Part shown: piece by piece, positions 45,000 through 57,810 of the stretch | Layout: each line of letters begins with the position of its first letter | How positions within the stretch are numbered: position 1 is the stretch's first letter | Source: Cryptomeria japonica | Taxonomy: Eukaryota > Streptophyta > Pinopsida > Cupressales > Cupressaceae | NCBI RefSeq assembly: GCF_030272615.1 | Contig: NC_081409.1 | Coordinates: 26,237,406 to 26,301,405, forward strand | Direction: 5' to 3' | Length of the DNA: 64,000 bases | Notes under the pieces: generated by a model | The model's database searches: none | Told to the model about the DNA's origin: nothing | The model's input: the letters and a program-made list of their open reading frames with translations, nothing else | Translations under genes and position numbers: made by a program

Positions 45000-47300
45000 C
45001 TACTTGTGACATAGTGAAAGTTTAAACTTTTGGTGACAAAAGTTTAAATATTGTTAACCATCGAAAATTTTCACAAGTTTTCAAAAGATACTCGCATGCG
45101 TTTCACATGGTTTTCATGCATCTTTAAATGGTCATGGTTGTTTCAGTTTATTCGAAATCCTCAGAGTGATCAAAATTTAGGTTTGTAGATGAAATGTTGG
45201 CAAGCAAAGGTAATATATGATATTCATTTTCCATTCAAGAGGTGACTCAAATGACTTAGAAGTATTGATAAAGAGGATTTTATGGCATTCTCATGTGGTC
45301 ACAAGCATTGATATTCATTACTATAAATGTTAACACTTACTCTGATCACTAAAGTGCTCACCTTGATAGTTACTTGCAAATTGAAAGATTTAAAATCCAA
45401 TATTGTTGGCAAAGGTGTTCTACATCCATTTAAAAAATCAAAAGTTGGATCCTATGGTTAGGAAAGATGGCTAAATGTGACAATAACAAAAATAATAATG
45501 GTAATTTCGTCCTTTCAAAGTAATTGTTAAAGTGACTTAAGCAACCTCTTTACATATATAAATGTATTGCATTAGCCACCTTCTACAGTATAAAAAATGT
45601 TTGTAACATCGGTGATGAAATGTTAATCACATTAAAATGATATTATAATGTTAATATTTGTGACTTGTGGTGTTTTCAAAAGTTGCCAATAGAGTGGAAA
45701 TTTCTTTTGGCTCACTATTCAAAATTTTGGCGAGTTGTGGTGTGTACCAAAGGCACTGAAAAACATTTGAAGAAAACTTATCGATAGCTTGTGCTACTTT
45801 CAAAAGTCATCGGTATAATTTTAAAACAACTTCGATATGTTGATGGGTATGGTGATGGCCAAGTCAGATTATTTTAAAAACAAACTTACACAATTTGAAA
45901 ATGCCACGAAGTGAGGTAAGTGGGTGGTGACAAAGTCATTATCGACAATATACTTCCATGCGGCATGTTTACCAAGTTTTATTTTTTTCAAAATTGCATC
46001 AATGATAAGATTGTTTTAGTTCTCAGAGAATCCAAGGACATAAAGTAGTTGTCATCATTCAAGATTATCAACTATTTTGGTAAGATGACCAAGTTAACAA
46101 AGAGGCCGATACATGTGGCTTTTCTATTCTTATCACCAACTTAGGCATCGAGGCTTCTTCGAAGAGTTGGTTATTATAACTACTTATCGAGCCATTTTAA
46201 AACTTCATCCACATGACTCAGTTAGAAAACCAACTCAATAGTTAAGAAATGGGAGATTCATAATGGCGTATTGATAATCATCAGAACATTATACTTGGCA
46301 ATCATTTTCAGATGTTGTTGTTGCAGAATTCCAGTTGAGATGCATGCAAAATATGAAGCATGGAGTGGACCATTATGGGTAAAGGGGTTTGTCAGATGTT
46401 CAAGTTGCAGTTGCCCGTGGTAGATACATATATCATGAGGAATCACAGATAAATCACGTGAAAGTTTATCAGACTATCTTAAGGAAGTCTCGCCTTTCAA
46501 AGTATAAAGGTCCATAGGAAATGGATGAGTAAAAAGGAAGTTTCAGATACCTTTGAAGCAAGTGTGATTAGCAGATATAAAGTAACTTCTAGGCTGTAAA
46601 TCATACTGCACATTTGAATTGTAAAGAAGATTTCAGTGTGGAACTTGTGAAAGCGTCATCATGAAATATAAAGTGCAGGACTATGAATATGCTCCAATGA
46701 TCGACACTATGCTTCCCAAGGTTCTTGACACCAAAATAGGGCACATTAACCTACAGGATATCCAAAAATCATTGACAGAATGAGATAGATCGAAATTGTC
46801 CTGCAGGGTAGCTGACAGTGGGTTGGTTGATGCAGCTTGTTTTCCCATAGTGATGCAATGTCCATAATTGGTGGTAGAATGTGCAAGAGGATATAACCTT
46901 GATGCCATAGAAATAAGGACTGTTGATGGGCATCTGATGGCTAAGCTTGATGGAATTTCCATCGCCATCATTCTTTGATTTCCATACAAGGAGAAATTCA
47001 CTTAGATTGATAAGAAGAAGGCTTATAAGTATTTCAGTGATAAAAAAGTAAATGCTTGAATAACTTAGCCAAACAATGGATGGTGATATCTCGAGGAGGA
47101 CAATCTCAGCTCCCCAAAATGCTTCATCACTTGTAGAATCAGTTTCCAGAATCAACAACTCCATCAATGGTACCCTTGGCAGGCATGGGATAAATGCAGT
47201 GATGCATATTGTATAGTTCTCATTTTTGTTGTGTGTGTGTAACTCAAATCGTGTTTTTGCCTTTGCTTTGTAAACAAGTTTCATGATCGAGTTTTCTTAT
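45000..47300. other. Spacer with no recognised gene
   Basis: A degenerate phrase (TTGTG[GC]T...TTTCAAAAGT[TC]) recurs near 45,665, 45,735 and 45,790. From 46,680 to 47,284 the minus strand is open in two overlapping frames (106 and 171 codons), but I find no motif and the plus strand is not clearly coding either. I call no gene. Confidence 0.4.
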
Positions 47301-48000
47301 TCGAGTCTTTTCTTCATCTCTTTTATTATAAAGTTAGGTTTATCCTAACTCTTTCTTATGAGGTAGCTATTTTAAGTGCTCAACTCAAGTAGTTACTCTA
47401 AGTAACTATTATTTCAAAATGAGTTAATTATTTCAAGTTGTTACACTTAAAGTGAGTTAGTTATTCTAGATAGTTATAAAGTTGGTTAAGGTAGTTACCT
47501 TAGGTGGTTACTAACCTCACCTATATATACCTCATTGAAATTCAATCAAAGCGGTTCCACTTTTTTGCAAAGCATTGATTGAAGGACTCAAATAGTACTA
47601 TTCAAGCAAGAAAGCAATTGAGAAATGTTTTGGATGCGTGTTCAATTCATCTCAAGTGTTATTGTTAATATTATTATGTCCTATCAATGATAACCATTTG
47701 CTATCCTTTAACATTGCATGTGAAGAAGATTATCATTTCAAGTTTTGGTATCTTAACTTGGATGTGTGGAATTTAAAAATTGATAAGTTTATATCTTATT
47801 TCTCTATCAGTTTTGATTATACATGTTTTTTAAATCTTCGAAAATACAAATACCCCTATCATACAAGGGAGCTTCCCCTCTCAAACGCAGAGGAAGATTG
47901 CAGTTTGATTACAATCTCTCCAACTGTTGGAACGGTTGTCACTGCTCTTTGAGAAAACAGGGTCAGTTTTGAAGGAGAATTCACAATGACAAATCTATTT
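47300..48000 (+). other. LTR- or promoter-like stretch
   Basis: AGTTA[CG]-type words repeat at 47,380-47,515, followed by a TATA-like CACCTATATATACCTC near 47,519 and CATTCAAGCAAG-like text similar in style to the LTRs of this window. No coding sequence follows because the microsatellite begins at about 48,002. No paired LTR is visible. Confidence 0.35.
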
Positions 48001-48001
48001 A

Positions 48002-48144
48002 CCAACACACACACACACATATACATGTATGTATGTATGTACATATATAATATATATATGTATATATATAATACATATACATACTTACATATACATACAT
48101 ATATACATATATATACACATATATATACATATACACACACACAC

Positions 48145-48177
<33 letters not shown>

Positions 48178-48291
48178 CATATGTATGTATATATATACAT
48201 ACATATGTATATATATATGTACATACATATACATATGTATGTATATATATACATATATATACACATACATACATACATACATACATACATA

Positions 48292-48322
<31 letters not shown>

Positions 48323-48451
48323 ATATGCATGTATGTATGTATGTATATATATATGTACACATACATATATGTATATGTATACATAAATATGTATATGTAT
48401 GTATATATGTATATGTATATATAAATATGTATAAATATGTATATGTATGCA

Positions 48452-48482
<31 letters not shown>

Positions 48483-48609
48483 ATGTATATATAAATATGT
48501 ATATGTATATGTATACATATGTATATATATACATATGTATATATATATATATATATATACATATACATACATACATATACATACATACATACACATACAC
48601 AAATACATA

Positions 48610-48641
<32 letters not shown>

Positions 48642-49207
48642 CATTATACATATATACACACACACGTGTGTGTGTATGTATGTATATGTATATGTGTACG
48701 TATGTATATGTGTATGTATGTATGTATGTATGTATATGTGTGTGTATGTATGTATGTATATGTATGTGTGTATGTATGTATGTGTATGTATGTATACATA
48801 TACATACATACATACATACACATATACATATACATATATATATATATGTATATGTATATGTGTATGTATGTATGTGTATGTATGTATATATATGTATATG
48901 TATATGTATATGTATGTATGTGTATGTATGTATGTACATATGTATATGTATGTATATATGTATATGTATATGTGTATGTATGTATGTATGTATATGTATA
49001 TATATGTATACATATATACAATATATATACATATATATTATATGTATACATATATATACACATACATATATACACATATACATACGTATATATATACATA
49101 TATGTATATATATGTATATGTATATGTATATGTGTATGTATGTGTATATGTATATGTGTGTGTGTGTGTGTACATAGACATATACATATACATATACATA
49201 TACACAA
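48002..49207. repeat. 1.2 kb compound microsatellite (TATG/CATA, TA, CA/TG)
   Basis: About 1,200 bases built only of CATA, TATG, TATA and CA/TG words, switching strand bias many times. Open frames of several hundred codons occur on both strands in several registers; they are Tyr/Ile/Cys/Val/Met repeats without stops and not genes. Confidence 0.97.
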
Positions 49208-49215
49208 ACACATCC

Positions 49216-49640
49216 TATAGCATCTTAAATCGTACTTGCTTACAATTTTGTCCTCACTTTAGCGTTTGTCCCCTAAGGCCTGATTGAAGCTCTAATTCTC
49301 CTCACACCAGTCACAAAACTTAATATTTTCACTATTTGCACTTTCCTCCCTAAGATCCTAGGACCCTAATGTCTAGGACTAGGGTTTTGGGCACCATGGT
49401 CCTGAAGAACCAAGGTACCCAATGCCATGTTCCTCTCAAATAGGGCCCATTTTGGAGCGTCATAACGGTAACTCAATCTGAGCGGGAACCTAGATTCCGT
49501 GTTGGCCTATGTTAGAAATTTAATTTGATTTTCAATCAACAAGTATAAAATAAGCTCCACCCTCTCATTTTGATAGATCACATTCATAATTCAAATTCAT
49601 CATAAAAAAAAATTGAGATCTATATTCAAGTGAGCAAGCA
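49216..49640 (+). repeat. LTR fragment related to the inner element family
   Basis: TATAGCATCTTAAATCGTAC resembles the inner LTR start TGTAGCGTCCTAAAATTGCG. It is followed by a GGGCACCATGGTCCTGAAG phrase, GGGCCCATTTTGG and a TATA-like AAGTATAAAATAAGC near 49,548, in the same order as in the inner LTR. It abuts the microsatellite on the left; its right end is unclear. Confidence 0.5.
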
Positions 49641-49769
49641 ATCAGTCTTCTATCTGTTATGCCTTGCATATCCACCCCATCATTTTTCTTTGGCTTTAGA
49701 ATGTCGGTTCCCCTTTTTGTCTCTTTTTTTTCTTTCTTTTGCTTTGCCTTTGTATTTTTGTTTTGAACA

Positions 49770-50040
49770 TTTCAGAACTCTGGAACCCTGAAGTCTCGAG
49801 GTGCTCTTTTGTTGTGCTTTTGGTTGGTTTAGGAACCCCAAAATCCCAGAGTTCTGAAATGGTCTCTTTGTTCTTTGTGTTTTGTTATGTTACTTCGGAA
49901 CCCTGAAACCCCAAAGTTCTAAAATTAGTTATTTTGCCCTTTCCTCAACTCGGGACCCCGGAACCCCAGAATCCCAAAATTAGTTGTTTTGAAGAGCTTT
50001 ATGCCTTGAAACCTCGGAACCCCGAAGTTCCAAAATATGT
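49770..50040. repeat. Degenerate GGAACCCC modules
   Basis: Five modules containing GGAACCC[CT][GA]AA and a following CAGAGTTCTGAAAT-like phrase occur near 49,785, 49,832, 49,895, 49,948 and 50,010, separated by T-rich spacers. Each module is itself partly self-complementary. Confidence 0.6.
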
Positions 50041-50105
50041 AATGATTTGATAATATGAAGTAATAGCTAATTATTGATTTTATTTTTCTTGCAGGATAAA
50101 GCAAA

Positions 50106-53100
50106 TTGATGGACCCATCTGTAAGAAAGAAGAGGACAAAGGAAGAAGCAAAGCTTGACAAGAAGCCAATAACAATGAAGTATCAGTATCAAGGGGAGAC
50201 TCTCGCTTCAAAGCTAGAGGATGAAGTTCAGTGGGTGACCGACATTGAAGTAGGTCACATAGAGATCAAAGACATGAAGACTCAATTGGAAGTCGAGCCT
50301 CATACCCTAGAAGCCTCGTACATAAGGATTAAGAGATCAGGCTTGGTAGAGGCAACTATCTTTCCTCAATCCATGTAGTCACATGAACTTATGATGACTA
50401 TTGCTAAATACTACCAACCCAACACAAGGCAATGTGTTGATGCAGCTAGGAATGTAATTGTATACTTGTCTCCCAACATGATAGGGATGAATTTTGGGAT
50501 ACTAGTAAGGGAAGAGGTCCTAGTGACAATTGAAGAGCAGTCCACTTCCATATTTGTGAAAAATGCTTCTAATTACAAAAGACACATTAATGAAGCTTGG
50601 CTTGAGGAACTAAGAAAGACAGGGCTAAAAGTTATAGATATTATGAGAGCCAATTTCTAGGAGCCTCAAAGAGACCTCATCATCATGCTAAGAAAAGCCT
50701 TTGGAAAGCCGGACTACAGGCATTTCCGCACATGGATGTTCCATTATATGACTACAATTTTGATAGGCAAAGAATACTTTGATTGGCCATAAATTATTTC
50801 AGATAACATTCATAATCAGATGATCACAATCCTTCAAATGAAGAAGTTCTTCATGAATTCTTACGCTATATGGGTGGCGGCTTGTGCTGGAAAGTTCCCA
50901 AGACTGAAGGCTGAAGGAAGATTAGGAGAATAATCTAGACAGAAAAGAGAGGGAGTATTACACTCAATTACCTATCTCTCAAGCAAAGTTACATTTCAAA
51001 ATATTAAATGATGCATTTATTTATGCTGTAATAATAAAACTAACAAGGGACATAGGATACAAACTAACCCCATAAGCAATGCAAATGATTAAGGAATGAG
51101 GGTGTTAGTTCTTACAAAACCAAATATCAACATATCTATGGGTTAGCATATTCATAGGAAATCCTTTTGTTTTACCAAGATTTTGTAGCAAATAGGATAA
51201 TGATTTTGGAATATGCTAGGCATTTGGTTGGCCTACATGCATTGTTGACTTTGAAGCATAAGATGGGGGATTACTTTGCTAGTGTCTCTAGAGCATTATA
51301 CATGTCCCAGTATACAGGTAGCCAAGGCGACAAAATAAGAGCTCTATGATTTGAGCTTAAAAGAATTTAATTACTCAAGGGACCTATATGACCCATATGG
51401 TAAGCTAAAACAAATGATGCCTATTTCTTACAAGGGTCACATACCGACTTTAGAGGATTTTTGGGCTAACTTGCAGGATAGCTTTGAGATAGGAGAGAAG
51501 GGATATTATAGGATGTCTGTGCCACATATCAAGAATTTTGAAATTGAAACAAATATCCCTAAAGAGTTAAGGGACGATGGTGAACTTCTTGATCCTACAT
51601 TCAAGGAGAAGGGAATTGATCAAAGACCCCTTACTCCCATCAGATGGTCCAACCAGGAAGAATTGGATATTGAAACTATTACAACCAAGGTTTTGGAAAG
51701 GACGAGACAATGGCTAAGTTTAAGGATCTGGCCTAGTGCTACCAAGGAGAACAAAAAGGGGAAAGCTATTGATAACCCTCAGACCAAAGTCCACAAAGAA
51801 TATGTAAGGAGAATGAGGTTTGATTCAAGAAAGAATACTTCCACTGATCCGGAAGAAGCAACAGTGCCAATTGACAACCGAGAGCTCAAGAGACAATTGG
51901 ATGCCAAAATGAAATAGTCCTAATTTTTGAAAACTACCGTAGAACATGGGAAGGGTTACAATCTATCCCATAGGCTTCCGTCACCCCCATTATTCCTACC
52001 ATAGGTATTGTTCCAAGAGAGGGTGCCTCTCAAGAGGAAGTTATTGAAACACAACCTCCTCCTACTTCTTCAACACAACATGCTACACCTCCTCCTGTGC
52101 CAACCCAAGAATAGGTTATCATTCATAATGTTGAGACAGATTTCGATGAAGATGATGAACCAATTGCGATTGTAGAAAAGAAGAGGAAAGTTGAAAAGAA
52201 AAGAACCACAGGAGGATGAACCAATTGCGATTGTAGAAAAGAAGAGGAAAGTTGAAAAGAAAAGAACCATAGGAGGATCCTGTTATAGCCCAATTAGAGA
52301 AACAACTAGAAGTTACAAAAGAGCCAACCGTACAGGTGCAACCAATGAAAATTCATGTACATGTTTTGGGAGAAGAGGCACATGATGATGAAGATGATGA
52401 ACAAGATGAAAGAATGGTCCTTACTCATCAAGACCAAGAAAGGTTACTTAAATAACTAGGAGGAAATGAGCAAGGGCAAGAAACTGAAACAAAAAGACCA
52501 TTTGAAGAAGAAGTTTCTGAGAAGTTGGAGGAGATAGAAAGACAACAATAACCTGATCTTGATCAGGCCCTACATGCTAATCTTGCTCAACAGGTTGCTC
52601 AAATCTAACAAAGGCCACCAACTCCTCTAGAGAAACAAGAAGGACAACGGGATGAAGAGCATCAGCAAGAAGAACAAGAACAAGATATAGAAGCTCACAG
52701 GATCACTACAGATGTAACAGTCGAGGGAGGAGAACAAGATGACATTGTGCCTCAATGGTTAATTTTCACTTTCAAAAAGAAGGAAAAGGTTGTCCTCCCA
52801 AATGTAACCTTGCGAGATGCAATTACAGAATCCCCAAGGAGAGTAAAAAGGGAAAAGACAATTCACCATCTCTTAAGGATAGATTTGGGGGATATAATTG
52901 CTGATGTAGCAGCACTAGTTCAAGATGTTTAATGATCATCCCAAGCTACCCATAGATACCAAGTGTCTAAGGTCAACCTAGGTAGATAGACTAAGTGGGG
53001 GGAGATTGATACTCTAGTTGTTGATACATCTATTGTTCAATCAAGGATGGAGAAGGAGTATAAAACTAAGGCAAACGTTAAGGCACAATTGAGACAGTAT

Positions 53101-53905
53101 AAGCAGTTGATTAGAAATAGCCAAACCTCTTGATTCCAGATCTGATGATACCTTACCATCCACTTCTTCACTCCCTAAGGGTGACATCAAAGCATTGTAT
53201 GAGATAAGAAAAGTGGCCACAGTAGTTAAGACTTGGGTGAAAGATCAACTAAATAAAGTAAAATTATTCTTGCAAAGTATAATGGAAATTGTTGAAGAAG
53301 CCCATTTTAATGAAAATGCTCTTATTTATAGTTCCACAATATGGGAATAACAAAATTTTTTACTTGTCCAAACAACATAAGATTATGAAGAAAATCAAAA
53401 GTTTAGAAGAAGAAGTGATTACAAATGAGGATTTATTGGGATGTGAAACTATTGATACATTGCAATCATGTATAGATATTTTAGATCTAAAGATAGAGGT
53501 AATGGAGTAAAGTCGTATCAAGGTTCTTAAAGAACATCCTCTACTCTTTTACACACTAGAATAGTATGAGCAGTTCTTGATTAAATTGTTAGGAATACAT
53601 GGCCATAGCCTCAATCAAGACAAAGTATTGCACCAAGAGGAGATACTCAACAGGTTGGATTCATACGTTGTTGATTATTTTGCAAAGACTGCGAAGGTTA
53701 CTATAGATACAATGAATAGATATATGTATGTAACTTTCCAATGTCAATAAGCTGAGACAATAATGGATCAAATGGTTAGCAAGGTGGAAAGTATAAAAGA
53801 GATACTTAGAGTATCAAAATTCAGGATAGGTTACATTGTTGACCCACCAACCGCTTCCTTGGACTGCTTTATCAACAACTACCAGAACTATAAGAAGAAG
53901 TGAAT
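50106..53905 (+). pseudogene. Large unassigned coiled-coil protein of a retroelement (ORF1-like)
   Basis: A coding stretch of about 3.8 kb reads mostly in one frame from ATG 50,106, with stops at 50,376, 50,658 and others and at least two frame changes (near 51,167-51,350 and at the 52,154 duplication). The N-terminal part (to about 51,920) looks globular, with LARKAF-like and EYARHLVGLHALLTLKHKMG segments. The middle is acidic and Gln/Glu-rich with Lys-rich patches. The C-terminal part (from about 53,040) has heptad-like Lys/Glu/Leu text. I recognise no enzyme, zinc finger or Retrotrans_gag core. It lies upstream of the Gypsy gag, as ORF1 does in Ogre-type elements, but it may belong to a separate element. 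Function unknown. Confidence 0.5.
52154..52275 (+). repeat. 61-bp tandem duplication causing a frame change
   Basis: The unit at 52,154-52,214 (starting GATGAACCAATTGCGATTG) repeats at 52,215-52,275 with one visible mismatch. As 61 is not a multiple of three, it shifts the reading frame of the large protein. Confidence 0.93.
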
Positions 53906-54118
53906 GATGAACATGTAGTTGCAGAGGCCCTAATGCATGATGGAGCACTGTCACTGCTACCACTACTGAGCTGTCAACTGGAGTTGTATTTGATATTTTC
54001 TTTTTGAGCATTCTTTTTGCATGATCCAAAATTCTTGTTGTTGGAGCACCATTTTTGAAGTGAACCTTGAGTACCAGTTTAGTAGAACTTAACTGGAGTT
54101 CATAGGTAGTGACTTGCA

Positions 54119-54912
54119 TGTTGACTACAACTCCTCCCTTTTTGTAATCCTAGTTTACAAGCATGATGCCTTCCTAAACTATAGGGTAAAACTATAATTT
54201 GTAAAATTATTCTAGAGTTTACATGCATGATGCCTTCCTAGAATATAGGGTAAAACTCTATGAACTCTAGATGAATTTTTTATTCATTTTACAAAGATTA
54301 ATACAAAAATAGCTTGTGGATTTCCTAATCTACAATACGTGTTCAATGGGTTTCTGTTCTTCATAGTCTAGTATTTTCTTTCATTTGAATCAACAATTTG
54401 TTATTCCAAGCTTTATTGTTTTATGAATCATATTGCACATGTTAATGGTGTATGCGGATAAAATAGTAAACTGATTATCTGATCTGGTGATTTCTATGTC
54501 CATTCATATGTGGGTTGTATGACTTTGCATGTTTACTGGAACGTCCCTTTTGAATGTTGATTAAATGTTATTGATAATATCTTGTTGTGATCCATTGAAT
54601 TTGTAGTTCATTAAGTTGATCAGTATTAGTTTAGTTTTTGTCTCTTGTTACCCTAACCGATCTTTTGACGTTTCTTTATCAAGTGAAAATAAAAAAAATA
54701 CAAACAAAGGATTTTTTTTTGTTTGTTTCAACTTGGAGGCCCCTTGAAAAGTACAATCACATTCACCACTAAGTGATCCAACATGGCCATGACCCAACTA
54801 TAGAGACCTTGGAGTAATTAGTCTTTCAAGATTAATTGCTTTTTAGGAGAGGTGGTATACATTTCATATTCTACTAGACTGTTGGTGAGTATGTCAAAAC
54901 ACCCGTCAACAG
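54119..54912 (+). repeat. Candidate 5' LTR of the Gypsy element
   Basis: The stretch begins TGTTGACTAC and ends CCCGTCAACA, five bases before a primer-binding-like site. No 3' partner is visible after the integrase, so the call rests on termini and position. It includes a tandem repeat of about 74 bp at 54,150-54,256 (GTTTACA[AT]GCATGATGCC and ATAGGGTAAAACT). Confidence 0.4.
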
Positions 54913-54916
54913 AAAC

Positions 54917-54935
54917 TGGCGCTAGAAGGAGGGCG
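54917..54935 (+). promoter_or_regulatory. Putative primer-binding site of the Gypsy element
   Basis: TGGCGCTAGAAGGAGGGCG begins with TGGCGC, as in several plant Gypsy primer-binding sites, and lies just after a possible LTR end. The tRNA is not assigned. Confidence 0.5.
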
Positions 54936-55399
54936 TGAACCATCTATTTTGAATTCCCTTTACACTATCACAGTATGACTTAACAGGGTGCTCCCAGGAG
55001 ACAAACTTCTTCCATTTACACAACCCAACCTTGGTTATGAAGAAGAAGAAATCATTTCTCAACTATATCCCCTTGCTTGGAATAGTAAAAAGAATTATAG
55101 TGATCGGTTACATATGAGAGAAGTACTTGATGATGAAAGGCATAAAGGTAGACATATGGAAGCTAAAGCACAAAGGTAACTCCTTTCCCAAAGAAACCCT
55201 CAACTACCAAGAAATTGAGATAGCACGTTGGAGCGTATATCATCTTTCTCTCCATAGAGGTTTCATAAAGTTATTAGGAGCAATTCTACCCCATCAGACT
55301 TCATAGAGTTAAGACCTATGACTCAGAAGAAGAGAAACAAAGCTAAAGGATAGTCTTCAACAAATCCACCGGTGCAGTCATCAAAATCCAACTTAGAAA

Positions 55400-56760
55400 A
55401 CTAGCTAATCCCTAGTCCACAACCCATCAATGCACCTTTCGTAAGTTGTAATCCACCACAACCTCAAATGGAATTCTTCAACAAGAATTATACACCATTA
55501 GGAGCTATACTTGGAGGAATTCATGATCTCCCTAGGAACCTAGATAAATTCTATAGCAAGTATGAGTTTGGGGGACCCAGTACAGTGAAAGAGACTATTG
55601 AAGCATTTAAGGATGCGGTCGTCTGTAACCACATTGAGCATCAAGACATGATATGTCGACTCTTCCTGTACTCAATTGGAGACAATGAGTATACTTGGTA
55701 TTTAACGCTACCCGCCAACTCTGTCACCAATTGGGATATTCTGGAAAAAAAACTTTTATTGCCTAATTTTGGGTATACGTAGACTCGACGACCCTTTATC
55801 ATCAATTCAACTCATTGAAGAAGTTGCCTAATGAACCTTAGACCACCTTCAATACAAGTTTTCAGAGAGATCACAAGAGACTTCAAGATTCTTATCAAGT
55901 CACACAACCAGTAGCTATTGAAGCTTATTTTAGGGCCACAAACCCTTGGAGTGCAATGTTTATCAAACAGACTATGCCTGAAGCTAACAGGGACACTTTG
56001 GCAAAAGTGTATACCCTGGCCATCAAAATGAATCAAGAGTTGAATCAAACACCTGGAGGAATTGGAAAAAACCTTCCTATTGGCATGAGTTATGAAATCC
56101 AAAACCAGCTTCCAGGTGTATCATCATCAAAACCAGTTGGAAAACCAACAATGATTCCGGTTCCATTATATGGACCACAACCAACATCAAACCAACAAGT
56201 GAACCAATAATTTACAACTCAAGCTTTACAATGGACTAACCCCAATGTCGCTGCCCCACATGGAACGATACAATCGTATAATCCTCCTAACACAGTTTTT
56301 GCAAATCAAGCAACATCAACATCGACTGACCAAGGTTCACACCTCTCAGCTGAAGTAGAAGCATTAAAAAAAATGTTGTCCCAAGTCACTACTAATTTAA
56401 GCCAATGAAAGATGAACCCACAAGGAGGGTATAATTAACCTCATTCATATAACAACCAGTGAGGTTATCAAAATCAAAACCAAAACCATAGATATAACCC
56501 CAAACCTTGCAATAGATAGTGGAATACTGGTATGAACAATGGAGGTGTGAACCATGATCATCCCGATGTGAGAGATAATCCTAGTCAGACTCAGATAATT
56601 AATATGGCTGACATGAATTTAATGACTAATTGGTGTAGGTTACACGATATGGCATCACACTTGGAAGTTAATTGTGCTCAAATGGAGAAGATGATCAGGT
56701 TTGCACAAGCTGATTCACAATCGAGAGGATCTTCATAGAGGAACTTGAGAAAGTCAACAC
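55400..56760 (+). pseudogene. gag: Gag region of the Gypsy element
   Basis: The Retrotrans_gag core is open from 55,468 to 55,782, including SIGDNEYTWYLTLPANSVTN and NWDILEKKLLL. It continues in other frames: FNTSFQRDHKRLQDSY-like text near 55,850 and MPEANRDTLAKVYTLAIKMN near 55,972, then a Gln/Asn/Pro-rich segment. Near 56,631-56,680 is WCRLHDMASHLEVNC, a CX2HX4HX4C motif with the same spacing as in the inner element's Gag. At least two frameshifts and several stops are present. Gag would package the RNA. Confidence 0.78.
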
Positions 56761-57166
56761 TGTGATGCTAGTAGATACTTTCCTATTCAGGGAGTTTGAA
56801 GGAGAAGCTCAGATAGAACCACAAGTGTATGATGTGCAGGCCTTTCAGAATACAAGGAATACTTATAATTTGAGAATTCAAGCAAAAGGGTCATTCACTA
56901 CACCTATGCCTCCTAAGGATAGCCAAGTTCTGTCATACCCAATGATAAATAACAATCCCCCTCCACCTCCACCCTTCCAAGGAATAAAATCAAAAGGAGA
57001 AAAGGGTCAAGAATATTCTACCAAGAGTTCATATAATGTCACTATAGAAATGGAGAATACTACCACCACAATGTCTCTCTTGGAATCATTATAGTATTGC
57101 CCCAAGCAGAAGGAAGCTCTTCTTAAGATACTTAATCACTCGGAGGTACAAAGTCATGAAGTCAAA

Positions 57167-57810
57167 ATGATAGGAATAGAAGATGTTAATCAACCAACTC
57201 ATCCTGATAACACTGAAAATCCTCCGCTTCTGTTAAGTATTATTTTTTGGGGGAAAAACCTACACAATTGCTTGGTAGATTCAGGAGCATTAGGAAATGT
57301 AATGCCATATTCTTTTTGTAATAAATTGGGTTTCAATCTAGTTCGTGCCAATAACAAAGTGGTACAAGTAGATAAAATTGAAGTCAATGTAATTGGGGAA
57401 TTAAAATATGTTTACATTCAACTGGGCACTAATCCTCGAGTATCCTGTTACATAGATATCCAAGTTGTTGACATACTTGAAGTATATGAGATGCTACTCA
57501 GTAGGGATTGGTCTAAGACTTTGGAAGGATAATTTTCAACATGCTTCACCTATCAGTGGCTTCCATGGAAAGGGGTGAGTAACCAGATATAGATTGATAG
57601 TGAACCTAGATTGAAGAAGTTGATTACTAACTATGAATCCACTAATGAGGTAGCTTACATTGAAGTAAGCCCCGAAGTTTACAAAATGATTGAAATTTTA
57701 AATTTCACAACTCCACCCATACCCAAGACACAACAAGTTGATGCTCCTGATCAGATGAAGAGAATCATGAAGCTCATTACGAAGATGCAACAAGGGATAT
57801 AGTTGTTAGG
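57167..57810 (+). pseudogene. Retropepsin of the Gypsy element
   Basis: The open part at 57,167-57,532 carries NCLVDSGALGNVMPYSFC, the aspartic-protease active site with an intact D-S-G, and later EMLLSRDWSKTL, which matches the conserved LGRDWL-type end of this domain. A TAA at 57,530 is followed in the same frame by FST and WLPWKGV-like text, so the stop is a mutation. The frame goes on to about 57,802 with a linker rich in Pro, Ile and Lys. Confidence 0.82.

Noticed and set aside
46681-47284. Minus-strand frames of 106 and 171 codons
   Set aside because: Overlapping in different registers, hydrophobic but with no family motif; evidence too weak for a gene.
47859-49287. Very long open frames on both strands (up to 433 codons)
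   Set aside because: They are built from TATG/CATA/CA repeats without stop codons and translate to Tyr/Ile/Cys/Val/Met/His/Thr runs; no gene.
52992-53006. AAGTGGGGGGAGATTGATAC as a polypurine tract and LTR start
   Set aside because: The reading frame of the large protein runs through it (TKWGEIDTLVVD) and no LTR follows.
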